Shown here: one piece after another, positions 43,353-52,283 of the stretch | How positions within the stretch are numbered: the first letter of the stretch is position 1 | Layout: each line of letters starts with the position of its first letter | Assembly (NCBI RefSeq): GCF_026891935.1 | Contig: NZ_JAPTGC010000006.1 | Coordinates: 88,432-152,431 of the forward strand | Direction of reading: 5' to 3' | DNA from: Methanocorpusculum vombati | Lineage (GTDB): Archaea; Halobacteriota; Methanomicrobia; Methanomicrobiales; Methanocorpusculaceae | DNA: 64,000 nucleotides | Notes under the pieces: model-generated | The model's database searches: none | Told to the model about the DNA's origin: nothing | What the model saw: only the letters and a program-made list of their open reading frames with translations | Program-made: the position numbers and the translations under genes

Positions 43353-44750
43353 ATGGGGTTCATCGAGGACATCAGTACCGCGACCGGCATGATCAGAAAT
43401 GCAGACGCAGTAACACTTGTCTCGCACATTGATGCAGACGGCATCACAAGCGAGGCAATCACCGCTCAGGCAATTTCCCGGCTCGGCATCCCCGTAACCC
43501 CGGTTTTTGTCCGGCAGCTGGAACCGCTGACCATGCGGCACGTACCAAACGACGACACCCTGAAGATATTCACCGATCTCGGTGCAGGTCAGCAGAATCT
43601 CATGGAAGAAGCAGGACTTCCCGCCGACAATGTCCTGATTCTTGACCATCATATCAACCAGCCGGCACCGGGCGGCACACAGTACTCCCAGGTGAACTCC
43701 CAGTTCTACGGCCCGGAGTATGCCAAGTGTTCCGCCGCGGGTGTTGCCTATCTGGTTGCAAGAAAGCTGGACCCGGCCAACGCCGATCTCGCCGAGCTTG
43801 CCGTGGTCGGCAACGTCGGCGACATGATGGCACGCGAGACCTGCGGCCTGGTGGGAATTGCCCGGTGGATCGCCGATGACGGTGTGGAGTCGGGCCGTGT
43901 CCGCATCACCAAAGGTCTCAACTGTTACGGTCTGTCCACGCGCCCCCTGCATCTCTGCCTTGCAAACAGTGACGACCCAATCCTTCCGGGAATCTCCGGG
44001 GACCCGAAGGCCGCAGCTGATCTTTTGATCCGGCTTGGTATCTACGAAAAACCGTCCGACCAGCGGGTCTGGGAGGACCTGCATGCGGACGAGGCAAAAC
44101 TTCTGGCAAGTGTTGTTGCCGAACAGATGATTGCAAACGGAGAATCAACCGAACGACTGTTTGCAGAGTTGTACTTCTTCCCGCATGAGACCGAAAAATC
44201 CCCGCTGCGCAATGCATCGGAGTATGCGACGATGCTCAACGCCTGCGGACGATGGGCAAAACCGAAGATCGGAGAGGCCGTCTGTTTCGGCGACCGCGGC
44301 CAGCAGTACCGCGAGGCCGAACATATGCTCCGTCATCACCGCTCGATTATCCGCGAGTTGTGCGAGTACATCCTCGACACCGGCGTTACAGATGCGGGCA
44401 GTATGCAGTGGATTCATACGGGAGATGCGTATCCTGATACCATTGTTGGTATCGGTGCGGGGATGGCATTGTCCAAACTTGATACGACAAAGCCCATTAT
44501 GGTGCTGTGCAATGTTGCGGACGAGCCGGATCTGGTAAAAATTTCCATGCGGACCTATGAAAAAGTGCTCCGGTGCGGTGTTGATCTGCAGGCGGCCCTG
44601 GCGGTGGCCGCAGCAGAGTTCAATGGTGCAGGCGGAGGACATAATATTGCTGCGGGGGCATATATCCCCAAAGGTTGTGAAGATGATTTCATCAGAAGAG
44701 TTAACGAGCTTATTGCCGGTCAGTTTGCAGCGGGTGCGCCGCATCGCTGA
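43353..44750 (+). CDS. DHH-family single-strand exonuclease (archaeal RecJ-like)
   Basis: The 465-residue protein has the DHH phosphoesterase motifs VSHIDADGITSEAI (motif I), TDLGAG, LDHHINQP (motif III) and a C-terminal DHHA1 end with FNGAGGGHNIAAGAYIP. Archaeal members of this group are RecJ-like exonucleases, some bound to the replicative helicase. I start at 43353: CCTATAGTTT lies 27-33 bases before it, and the earlier part of the open frame is not conserved in character. It is divergent from the NAD(P)HX repair gene and overlaps the next gene by 68 bases. Confidence 0.9.
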   Translation: MGFIEDISTATGMIRNADAVTLVSHIDADGITSEAITAQAISRLGIPVTPVFVRQLEPLTMRHVPNDDTLKIFTDLGAGQQNLMEEAGLPADNVLILDHHINQPAPGGTQYSQVNSQFYGPEYAKCSAAGVAYLVARKLDPANADLAELAVVGNVGDMMARETCGLVGIARWIADDGVESGRVRITKGLNCYGLSTRPLHLCLANSDDPILPGISGDPKAAADLLIRLGIYEKPSDQRVWEDLHADEAKLLASVVAEQMIANGESTERLFAELYFFPHETEKSPLRNASEYATMLNACGRWAKPKIGEAVCFGDRGQQYREAEHMLRHHRSIIRELCEYILDTGVTDAGSMQWIHTGDAYPDTIVGIGAGMALSKLDTTKPIMVLCNVADEPDLVKISMRTYEKVLRCGVDLQAALAVAAAEFNGAGGGHNIAAGAYIPKGCEDDFIRRVNELIAGQFAAGAPHR

Positions 44751-45177
44751 TTTTCAGTTCGGCAGAGGAGCGGGAGAGGCGATGTTTCCCGATGAGACGA
44801 CATTTTCCTACTCCAATACGAAACGTATCCGGTATGCAAATCTCGGCAAAACCCGTCTTGTTACCGTGCGTGCGGGAGACGGCAGACTGACGCTCGGGTA
44901 TCCGGCGGCGGAACGTCTGCATGCATTTCTTGCGGCACCGAAGAACCGCGTTGTGGTGATGGAGGATGCAGTACCGTTCATTCTGGACGGAAAAAATGCG
45001 ATGGCAAAACATGTGATCGCAAGTGATCCGGAGATCATGGCAGAGGACGAGGTGTTCGTGGTGGATGCAGACGACAATCTGCTTGCTACCGGCATGGCTA
45101 TTCTTGCGGGAACGGAGATGCTCGGTTTTTCCTACGGAACCGCGGTGAAGGTGCGGCAGGGGAAGAACCGGCAGTAA
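44683..45177 (+). CDS. PUA-domain RNA-binding protein
   Basis: The 164-residue protein begins MISSEELTSLLPVSLQRV, then shows RRIADFQFGRGAGEAMFP and a PUA domain (about 75-160) with NRVVVMEDAVPFILDGKNAMAKHV, DPEIMAEDEVFVVDADDNLLATG and MLGFSYGTAVKVRQGKN. The family is related to the C-terminal part of archaeosine tRNA-guanine transglycosylase and probably binds tRNA. The ATG lies inside the DHH gene, giving a 68-base overlap. A later start near the end of that gene would remove some non-PUA residues and cannot be excluded. Confidence 0.82.
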   Translation: MISSEELTSLLPVSLQRVRRIADFQFGRGAGEAMFPDETTFSYSNTKRIRYANLGKTRLVTVRAGDGRLTLGYPAAERLHAFLAAPKNRVVVMEDAVPFILDGKNAMAKHVIASDPEIMAEDEVFVVDADDNLLATGMAILAGTEMLGFSYGTAVKVRQGKNRQ

Positions 45178-45234
45178 GCCCGATGGCATTAAGAATCATT
45201 GGATAAAAACAGTAACGAGGATTGGTTGAAAACT

Positions 45235-45576
45235 ATGATGCCAGGTATTAATCCGAAACAGATGAAAGCCGCGATGAAAAAGATGGGCATGAAGATGGAG
45301 GAGATAGAGGATGTCCAGAGGGTTGTTGTCTATACGCCCTCCGGAAACTATGTCTTTGAGCCTGCCGAGGTGGTCGGTATTACGATGCAGGGGCAGACTT
45401 CCTATCAGTTGTCCGGTACTCCGCGGTTTGAGCCGGCGAAGGTGGAGATCCCCGAGTCTGATGTGGAACTGGTTGCATCCCAGACATCGGTGCCCCCTGA
45501 TGCGGCACGCGCGGCCCTTGAGGAGTGCAACGGCGATATTGCCGAGGCAATCCTGAAACTGACGGCAATAGAATGA
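45235..45576 (+). CDS. nac: Archaeal nascent polypeptide-associated complex protein
   Basis: The ribosome-bound chaperone is a homodimer in archaea. The 113-residue chain has the NAC domain (MKAAMKKMGMKMEEIEDVQRVVV onward, VFEPAEVVGITMQGQTSYQL) and a C-terminal UBA domain (VPPDAARAALEECNGDIAEAILKL), the standard layout. The open frame could begin at a TTG at 45199, but MMPGINPKQM at 45235 is the usual family start. It overlaps the TrmI gene by ATGA. Confidence 0.94.
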   Translation: MMPGINPKQMKAAMKKMGMKMEEIEDVQRVVVYTPSGNYVFEPAEVVGITMQGQTSYQLSGTPRFEPAKVEIPESDVELVASQTSVPPDAARAALEECNGDIAEAILKLTAIE

Positions 45577-46307
45577 TCGGACCAAACAGAGTGATTGTCC
45601 GGGGACACGGGCGGGAGTACTACGTGCGTGCCGGAGAGGGAAAGCTCTCGACGGATCTCGGAATGATCGATCTTGCGGCGGTTGCGGAGCTGGAAAGCGG
45701 CGATGTGGTCCAGACGCATCTTGGCAAGCCGTTCACGGTGCTGGTTCCCCGTGCAACGGACTTTTTCTCCCACGGCAAACGTACCGGCGCGCCGATGATG
45801 CCAAAAGACATCGGTATGGTGATAGCATATACGGGGATGTCGTGCCGTGACCGTGTGCTGGATGCGGGTACGGGTTCGGGGATTGCGGCTATCTTCTTCG
45901 GCGGTGTTGCGGATACGGTAGTGACCTGCGAGGCACGCGAGGATTTTTCCCGGACGGCAGCAGGAAATATCCGGGATGCCGGACTTTCCAATGTGGAGTG
46001 CCGCGCCTGTGATGTGCTGGAGGTCACGGACGGGCCGTTTGATGTGGTACATCTCGATATGATGATTGAGCCGCAGCATGTGGAGCATGCCTACGGGCTG
46101 CTCCGCACCGGCGGATACTTTGCAACCTATACGCCGTTTCTGGAACAGACCTTCTGCGTAATGGATACAGCACGGCGGCTGTTCGGCGAGGACGCTGTGC
46201 AGACGTTTGAGTGTATGGAGCGGGAGCTGACACGAAGCGCACGGGGAACCCGTCCCTCAACGAAGGTTTCCCATACCGGGTACCTGACAATCGCACGCCG
46301 TCTCTGA
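45573..46307 (+). CDS. trmI: tRNA (adenine-N1) methyltransferase, TrmI family
   Basis: The 244-residue protein has the archaeal TrmI N-terminal beta domain (VIVRGHGREYYVRAGEG), the QTHLGKPFTVL strand, GAPMMPKDIGMVIAYTGM and the SAM motif VLDAGTGSGIAAIFFG. It methylates A57/A58 in the T loop of tRNA. VVHLDMMIEPQHVEHAYGLLRTGG is motif IV. The start overlaps the NAC stop by four bases. About 230 bases without a gene follow it. Confidence 0.9.
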   Translation: MIGPNRVIVRGHGREYYVRAGEGKLSTDLGMIDLAAVAELESGDVVQTHLGKPFTVLVPRATDFFSHGKRTGAPMMPKDIGMVIAYTGMSCRDRVLDAGTGSGIAAIFFGGVADTVVTCEAREDFSRTAAGNIRDAGLSNVECRACDVLEVTDGPFDVVHLDMMIEPQHVEHAYGLLRTGGYFATYTPFLEQTFCVMDTARRLFGEDAVQTFECMERELTRSARGTRPSTKVSHTGYLTIARRL

Positions 46308-46541
46308 CGGTGTGCTTTGCTCCTTTTGAACAGGCACGCAGATTTTCCCAGAACAAAGGACCTTCGGAAGGAGGTTCTGCGGAAAAATATCTTTTTTATG
46401 GAGAATTGTGCGGTGTTTGTTTTTGATTATTAGGGGAGAGAGGGGCGTCTGTGTTTATGGAGTCTGGATGAGATAAACTCCCGGCAGGTTCACACATCGC
46501 CTCTCCGGAAAAAAGAAGAACAGAGATTCTTTTGTCCGTTC

Positions 46542-47576
46542 CTATCCCGTAATCTTATACCGCAGCAGCGCCGCAACACCGCCGAGACCCAGCAGCCGTT
46601 TTCCCGGCTCAAACTCCGTTGACAGCACCACAACTCCCGCACCCAGCCGTTCCGCATCCTCAATCATCCGCGCAGTACGGCTTCCCCGAATCTCCGTATC
46701 CGCAACAACCACCGTCTCCGCCGCACCGTAATCAATCGCATTCCTCACCTCCGCCGCACCGTACGCCACCGCACCGTTCTGTCCGATCCGCAGAAACACT
46801 TCGTCCATCACCTGCACTTCCCGGGCAAGCTGCAGATCCTCTGCGACCCGGGCCAGCACCCCGTTCCCGATAGCCTCCTGTACCGCACCGTACCCCGACC
46901 GCCGCGTATCCGCAAGCAGCATCCGCTCCGCAGTCTCCGGGGCTTTTGTCTTCGCAAACTTTACAAAATCCTCCTTCACAAACCCCGGACCCGCAACCAC
47001 AACCGGTCCCGTCACCAGCGCAAGCGCCCGCAGCAGCTCCTCAAACAGACTCTGCCGCGAATCAATCTCCGCCGTCTTTCCGCTCCCGATCGTCAGCGTG
47101 ACAACCCGCTCCGGCCCGTACTGACGGATACGGTACAGCTCCGCCTCCCCGTCCTCAACCGCCGCAATATGTACTACCCCGTGCACCGACGACGCAACCG
47201 CCCGGTCCAGCCGCTCCAGATCCACCAGCTTCCACTGCCGCACCACGGATATCTCATACCCCGGCTCAATATTCAGGGTATGATGCTGACCTGCATCCGG
47301 CCCGAATACAATCACCCCGAACACCCGCAGACGGACCGCGTCCGGCAGAAACTCCACCTTCTCACACTTCACCCCGATACGCACCGGCCGCTTCTCCAGC
47401 TTCTCCGCCCGCAGTTTATCATTCGGGCCGTCCACTGTCCGCAGCGTCACCGCAAACACCGTATTCCCCCATGAGATCAGATGCGACAGATGCCACAGAT
47501 CGTCCAGACTCTCGGGCATCAGTTTATACTCCCCGAATCCGTCACGCTTCAGCGGCTCTGCTGCCGTCGCCTTCAT
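46542..47576 (-). CDS. pelA: Pelota (aPelota/Dom34) ribosome rescue factor
   Basis: An eRF1-like protein that enters the A site of stalled ribosomes and, with ABCE1, splits them. The 344-residue chain has the N-terminal Sm-like domain (MPESLDDLWHLSHLISWGNTVFAVTLR), the VHGVVHIAAVEDGEAELYRI start of the central domain and the FVKEDFVKF, NAIDYGAAETVVVAD segments of the C-terminal part. No GGQ motif is present, as expected for Pelota as opposed to aRF1. It overlaps rqcH by ATGA. Confidence 0.95.
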   Translation of the reverse strand: MKATAAEPLKRDGFGEYKLMPESLDDLWHLSHLISWGNTVFAVTLRTVDGPNDKLRAEKLEKRPVRIGVKCEKVEFLPDAVRLRVFGVIVFGPDAGQHHTLNIEPGYEISVVRQWKLVDLERLDRAVASSVHGVVHIAAVEDGEAELYRIRQYGPERVVTLTIGSGKTAEIDSRQSLFEELLRALALVTGPVVVAGPGFVKEDFVKFAKTKAPETAERMLLADTRRSGYGAVQEAIGNGVLARVAEDLQLAREVQVMDEVFLRIGQNGAVAYGAAEVRNAIDYGAAETVVVADTEIRGSRTARMIEDAERLGAGVVVLSTEFEPGKRLLGLGGVAALLRYKITG

Positions 47577-49477
47577 GACTCCACCAGATCCGAACCGCCC
47601 GGCGGCACAAATGCCGCAACAGCTTCGGTATGCAGAACAGCCTTCAGCATCTTCTGATCCGACTCAGGGACAGCCTCTTTCAGCCTGCGCAGAACCTTCT
47701 TCGCCACATCATTCCCCTCAAACGTACCCGGGCGCAGACGAACCGACACCGTGCAGCGCGGCTCAATCGCGGACGGCGTTCCCCCCAGAACCGCAAGAGA
47801 CGGCTCTGTCTGCACGCCAATTGCAACTTCCATCGGCACATTCCGGAGGTAATTCCGTTCCCCGCGAATCACGAACGAACCGTGCGCCACAAACTCGCCC
47901 GACTCCGCAGTTTTACTTACCTGGGACGGTGCAGCGGCAATCACATCGCCCGCCGCAGCACCCGATCCCCACATACGCGAATACGATGCCGCAAACTGCG
48001 CCGCTTCATCCATCCGTTCCGTCTTTCCCTTCACCAGAACCACCGACGCACCAAACACGTCCGCGTGCAGGAACGTATCGCCGCCCTCCATGTACTTCTT
48101 CACCAGCTCTTCATTCTGATCCGCATTCCGGCCGCCGATCACCAGCACACCGTCCGAAGTCTCCATCCACCGGAACCGGTGATACCACTTTGCCTTCATC
48201 TTCCCGGGGCCGTGGGCCTTCGGCTTTACCGGATGCACAACAGCCTGCTGCATAGCACGAAGCGCTCCCTCTTTCTTTGCGCGGAACTTCTTCGCCACCT
48301 GATAATACCGGCCCACATTCGCCTCAAGGCTCTCATGCACAAAAACCGTTACCCGGTGTTTTTCCCCGAGATCCAGCACAACCGATGCATCCGCCGGATT
48401 CACCGACACAATCCGCTTTGCCGCAGGAGTGTCCGCACCCTTCAGCACCCGGGCAATATCCTGCCACGACATCTTTGCCGACGCCTGCGCCAGTACATCA
48501 ATCGTCTCCTGCACCTCACCGTAATGCGCATAGATGATTTCTGAGATCTCCATAGCCTCGGAGATCTTCTTCTCAAACTTAACCAGCGCTTCCTCCTGCT
48601 GTCTGCGGATGCGCTCCTCCCGCGACAGTTTTACCTTCGCCTCCACAACCGCCTCGGCAACCGGCTTCGGGAACCATGCTTCAAGCGCCGCGGAAAACGT
48701 CGGGAAATGCTCTTTCGGCTCCCGCAAAACCGACGGCAGCGGAAACGCCCCCTTGGCATCGATCACCGGATCCGACCCGGACTTCAGCCGGGCAAGATAG
48801 GCAATCATCGCCTCATACACCGGACGGAGCTGTGCTTCGGTCGCAAACCTCGCGGGCATCGACTTCGATACCCCGGAAAGAGCACATATCTCCTCAGACG
48901 TCGGACCGCCCAGCTGCATCCGGGTTGCAAGCACCCGCACAATATCCGCCTCGTCGGCGGTCATCTGTTCTGCAAATGTATCATAGGAAAGAAGGGACGG
49001 ATCCTGACCCTCCATTGAGTACACCGCACCGCCCACTACATCCCGCTCGCGGAACCGCTTCTGCACAAGCGCATTTAAAATCACATAATTCTCATCGGTG
49101 AGAATCAGGTTTCCCTCGTCGAACAGTTCAATAATCAGCCGGAACTCTTTGGGCCCCTTGCCAATGGAGATGATCAGAACCCGCTCGACCGTCTTCTGCT
49201 CAATTGCAAGAACCTTTCCGCCGTCGATGAATTTGCGCAGATACATCGAAAAACCGGACGGGTTTTTCGGCGCTTCCGGCAGCGAACGTACCAGATGGGC
49301 GCGGACACCTTTCACAATATACAGAAGATGGCGTGCCTTATCCTCACCGTTCAGGCGGATCCCGAACGTCGCATTATCGTATTGATATATTTTCCCAATC
49401 CAGAGCGGCAGCAGGGAAGACAACTCCGCCGTCATTGCCGTCACATCCGTCCCGCTCATTCCCGCAAGTGTTGCCAT
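47573..49477 (-). CDS. rqcH: RqcH/NEMF (Rqc2) homologue
   Basis: RqcH binds large subunits that carry stalled peptidyl-tRNA and, in bacteria, directs Ala-tail addition. The 634-residue protein begins with NFACT-N (LLPLWIGKIYQYDNATFGIRLNG onward), has a coiled-coil middle (SREERIRRQQEEALVKFEKKI) and the NFACT-R domain (KAKWYHRFRWMETSDGVLVIGGRNADQNE), ending with a short NFACT-C region. I use the ATG at 49477; one at 49459 (MSGTDVTAM) is also possible. The TATA-like CTTTATTTTT at 49513-49522 suits 49477. The ATGA overlap with pelota ties rescue and quality control together. Confidence 0.92.
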   Translation of the reverse strand: MATLAGMSGTDVTAMTAELSSLLPLWIGKIYQYDNATFGIRLNGEDKARHLLYIVKGVRAHLVRSLPEAPKNPSGFSMYLRKFIDGGKVLAIEQKTVERVLIISIGKGPKEFRLIIELFDEGNLILTDENYVILNALVQKRFRERDVVGGAVYSMEGQDPSLLSYDTFAEQMTADEADIVRVLATRMQLGGPTSEEICALSGVSKSMPARFATEAQLRPVYEAMIAYLARLKSGSDPVIDAKGAFPLPSVLREPKEHFPTFSAALEAWFPKPVAEAVVEAKVKLSREERIRRQQEEALVKFEKKISEAMEISEIIYAHYGEVQETIDVLAQASAKMSWQDIARVLKGADTPAAKRIVSVNPADASVVLDLGEKHRVTVFVHESLEANVGRYYQVAKKFRAKKEGALRAMQQAVVHPVKPKAHGPGKMKAKWYHRFRWMETSDGVLVIGGRNADQNEELVKKYMEGGDTFLHADVFGASVVLVKGKTERMDEAAQFAASYSRMWGSGAAAGDVIAAAPSQVSKTAESGEFVAHGSFVIRGERNYLRNVPMEVAIGVQTEPSLAVLGGTPSAIEPRCTVSVRLRPGTFEGNDVAKKVLRRLKEAVPESDQKMLKAVLHTEAVAAFVPPGGSDLVES

Positions 49478-49530
49478 TGATAATACCAAGAATAGATAAG
49501 ACCTGAGAACTAAAAAAATAAAGCATCTAT

Positions 49531-49549
49531 GCCGCAGCACAGCTGCGGC
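49531..49549 (+). promoter_or_regulatory. Inverted repeat in the rqcH / FeS-EMC6 divergent promoter
   Basis: GCCGCAG (49531-49537) and CTGCGGC (49543-49549) form a perfect 7-bp inverted repeat around CACAG. It sits in the 103 bases between the two start codons, next to the AT-rich TAAAAAAATAAAG (about 49511-49523) that can serve as TATA element in either direction. A single regulator here could set both transcripts. Confidence 0.45.
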
Positions 49550-49580
49550 GAAAGATCTTCACCTCCGGAGAATACCAGAT

Positions 49581-50237
49581 ATGCAGGTAGCACGAGTCAA
49601 AAAGGAAAAATGCAGTACAGCAGACTGCAACCGCTGCATCCGGTTCTGTCCCGTATCACGTAAGGACCAGCCGGTAATCTACATCGGGAGAAATAAAAAG
49701 GCAACGGTGAACGAAGAGCTGTGTAACGGATGTGCCAAATGTGTCCGCATCTGCCCGGAAAAAGCAATCGAGATGATCACTATCCCGGATCCGGTTGACG
49801 AAACCGTGGTGGCGGCAGCAGAAGTCCAGTCACCGGACACCGCCGCAACCCCCGCACCCGCTGCGGAAGTGCCGAAACAGACTGCACCGCCAAAGAAAAA
49901 GGAGACCCCCGAAGAGAAGATCGTCCGCAAAAAAGCAGAGCACAGCGAGCGTGTCATCAGAACACTCATCGCCTGTGTTCTTGGTATGATTGCCGGTATT
50001 GCTTCCTACTTCATCGCAGGAACACCGAACCCGGAAACCGGTACCCAGGCCGATCCCTTTGTGGGTGTCCTGATTCTGCTGGTCGCAATCGTCCTGCAGA
50101 GAACCATCTTCATCCTCATCAGGATCGATACCGCCAAGCTCGGCAAGAAGGACTGGTTCTACCAGGCGTTCATGACCTTTGCCATGTGGTATCTTTCCTG
50201 GACGATCATTCTGAGCACTTCGCTCCTGGCCGAGTAA
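49581..50237 (+). CDS. ABCE1-like 2x[4Fe-4S] domain fused to an EMC6-like membrane domain
   Basis: Residues 1-65 copy the N-terminal Fe-S domain of ABCE1. The cysteines are C11, C16, C19, C23 and C48, C51, C54, C58; in the ABCE1 of the next gene they are C11, C16, C20, C24 and C49, C52, C55, C59. Residues 66-115 are an Ala/Pro/Lys/Glu-rich linker. Residues 118-218 carry three membrane helices and the loop RIDTAKLGKKDWFYQAFMTFAMWYLSW, like archaeal EMC6-type proteins, relatives of a subunit of the ER membrane protein insertase. It lies four bases before ABCE1 on the same strand. A membrane-tethered helper of ribosome recycling or of membrane protein insertion is my inference. Confidence 0.8.
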   Translation: MQVARVKKEKCSTADCNRCIRFCPVSRKDQPVIYIGRNKKATVNEELCNGCAKCVRICPEKAIEMITIPDPVDETVVAAAEVQSPDTAATPAPAAEVPKQTAPPKKKETPEEKIVRKKAEHSERVIRTLIACVLGMIAGIASYFIAGTPNPETGTQADPFVGVLILLVAIVLQRTIFILIRIDTAKLGKKDWFYQAFMTFAMWYLSWTIILSTSLLAE

Positions 50238-50241
50238 TATC

Positions 50242-52077
50242 ATGAGGATTGCCATCGTTCACAAAGACCGGTGTCATTCCCGGAAATGCGGACAGGAATG
50301 CATAGCCTACTGTCCGCGGGTACGTACCGGAGACGAAACCATTCAGATAGGCGAAAGCGGCCGTGCCGAGATCTCCGAGGAGCTGTGTGTCGGTTGCGGT
50401 ATCTGTATCAAGAAGTGTCCGTTTGAGGCACTGGACATTATCCAGCTGCCGGAGGAGCTGGATACCCCGGTGCACCGCTACGGGCCGAATGCATTCGTGC
50501 TGTACGGTCTCCCCCAGCCGGTGACAGGTAAAGTCACCGGTGTTCTCGGACCGAACGGTATCGGAAAGTCAACCGCCGTGAAAATTCTTTCCGGCCAGGT
50601 CAAACCGAATCTCGGCATCTTTGAGCGTGAGGTGTCCTGGGAAGAAATTCTCAAGTTCTATGCCGGAACCGAACTGCTGGACTACCTGCAGCAGGTCGCA
50701 AAAAAGACGATCCGTGCCTCCATCAAGCCGCAGTACATCGATTTTATCCCGAAAGTGTTCAAGGGAAAGGTCGGCGATCTGCTCAAGGCAAATGATGAGC
50801 GTAAACAGCTGGATCACTTCATCAGAGAACTTGCCCTGGACACGATTCTTGACAAGGATCTCTCCACCCTGTCAGGCGGAGAACTGCAGCGTGTCGCACT
50901 CACCGTTGCGTTGTCTAAGGAGGCTGATTTCTACTTCCTCGATGAAGTGACGCCGTTCCTGGACATTTACCAGAGGATGATCGCGGCAAAACTGATCCGT
51001 GAGCTTGCGGAGTCGCATCCGGTTATTCTGGTCGAACACGATATTGCGATTTTAGACATGGTTGCGGAGACTGTCCACATCGCCTACGGCAAGCCTGCGG
51101 CGTTTGGTATTATTACACGGCCCAAAGGTGTCAGAATCGGGGTGAACCAGTATCTGGAAGGATTCGTGGCAGAGGAGAACGTGCGTATCCGTGACTATCC
51201 GGTGGTGTTTGAGACACGCGGCCATGAAAGCGATGTGGAACGCGAGATCTTAATGGAGATTCCGGAGATGACGAAGACCTTCCCCGGTTTTACGCTGAAG
51301 GTTGCGGGCGGCGAGGTCCGGCGCGGCGAGGTTCTGGGTATCGTCGGTGCAAACGGTATTGGAAAGTCCACGTTTGCCAAACTGCTTGCAGGTGTTGAGA
51401 CTCCGGACGACGGCAGGAAGTTTGATACGGTGACGGTGTCGTATAAGCCGCAGTATGTGACGGCGAACACGTCGGATACGGTGGAGTTCCTGCTGCGGCA
51501 GGCGACCCGGCGGTTTGACTCTTCCTATTACCAGCACGAGATTCTGGAGCCGCTCGGGTTAATGCCGCTGTTACAGTCCGAGGTTAACCACCTTTCCGGC
51601 GGAGAACTGCAGCGTGTGGCAATTGCCCTGTGCCTGTCGCGGGATGCGGATCTGTATATTCTGGATGAACCAAGCGCCCATCTGGATGTGGAGCAGCGGC
51701 TCGTGACCACGAAGGTTATCAAGCGTGCGGCAGAGGACAAGGGTGCCGGTATCATGGTGATCGATCATGATATGTACACGATCGATATGATCAGTGAACG
51801 GCTGCTGGTCTTCGACGGGGTTCCGGGTGCAAACGGTCTTGCTACCGGGCCGTTTGAGATGAAGGAGGGAATGAATAAGTTCCTTGGTCTTTTAGGCATC
51901 ACCTTCCGCCGTGACAAGACGGGACGTCCGCGGATCAATAAGCCGGGGTCGTATCTTGACCGCGAGCAGAAGGCGGCGGGCGAGTACTATTACTACAACC
52001 TTGATGCGGCGGCTCTTGCCGACGCGGTGAAGGAAGAGGAAGACGAGGAAGAACCGGCAGAGTCCGTCTCTCCATAA
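50242..52077 (+). CDS. abcE1: ABCE1 ribosome recycling ATPase
   Basis: A twin-ABC ATPase that splits ribosomes after termination or rescue with aRF1 or Pelota. The 611-residue protein has the Fe-S domain (eight Cys, 11-59), Walker A GPNGIGKST and GANGIGKST, two LSGGELQRVA signatures, DEVTPFLD and DEPSAHLD Walker B regions, and the hinge segments. The C-terminus carries an acidic extension (KEEEDEEEPAE). The stop is followed by an oligo-T run. It shares its Fe-S domain type with the upstream gene. Confidence 0.97.
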   Translation: MRIAIVHKDRCHSRKCGQECIAYCPRVRTGDETIQIGESGRAEISEELCVGCGICIKKCPFEALDIIQLPEELDTPVHRYGPNAFVLYGLPQPVTGKVTGVLGPNGIGKSTAVKILSGQVKPNLGIFEREVSWEEILKFYAGTELLDYLQQVAKKTIRASIKPQYIDFIPKVFKGKVGDLLKANDERKQLDHFIRELALDTILDKDLSTLSGGELQRVALTVALSKEADFYFLDEVTPFLDIYQRMIAAKLIRELAESHPVILVEHDIAILDMVAETVHIAYGKPAAFGIITRPKGVRIGVNQYLEGFVAEENVRIRDYPVVFETRGHESDVEREILMEIPEMTKTFPGFTLKVAGGEVRRGEVLGIVGANGIGKSTFAKLLAGVETPDDGRKFDTVTVSYKPQYVTANTSDTVEFLLRQATRRFDSSYYQHEILEPLGLMPLLQSEVNHLSGGELQRVAIALCLSRDADLYILDEPSAHLDVEQRLVTTKVIKRAAEDKGAGIMVIDHDMYTIDMISERLLVFDGVPGANGLATGPFEMKEGMNKFLGLLGITFRRDKTGRPRINKPGSYLDREQKAAGEYYYYNLDAAALADAVKEEEDEEEPAESVSP

Positions 52078-52283
52078 CTTTTTTTTGAAAAAAAAGATTG
52101 CGGTTTTTCGGTTTCGGCCGGATGCATACAGGCAGGGATACGAAAAGGTAGTGTCTGCGATGTACTTTTCGTACGAGATCTTTTCCGGACGTGGTGGCAT
52201 CCGACATGAGATCATTGATGCTGCATGCGGTCCGAGTGCCGCCGACGAGAGGGACTGCGGACTGCAAACGGGATGATCCGGAG
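52078..52283. other. Intergenic stretch after ABCE1
   Basis: An oligo-T run right after the ABCE1 stop is a plausible terminator. Beyond it I find no gene. A 63-codon plus-strand frame from a TTG in the T run has no start signals. Part of an ORF-like remnant begins at 52284. Confidence 0.5.

Noticed and set aside
42870..44084. 404-codon minus-strand frame across the DHH and NAD(P)HX genes
   Set aside because: It crosses two divergent, well-supported genes and their promoters and is a shadow of the DHH frame.
52085..52276. 63-codon plus-strand frame after ABCE1
   Set aside because: It begins at a TTG inside an oligo-T terminator with no ribosome site, and its product has no recognisable feature.
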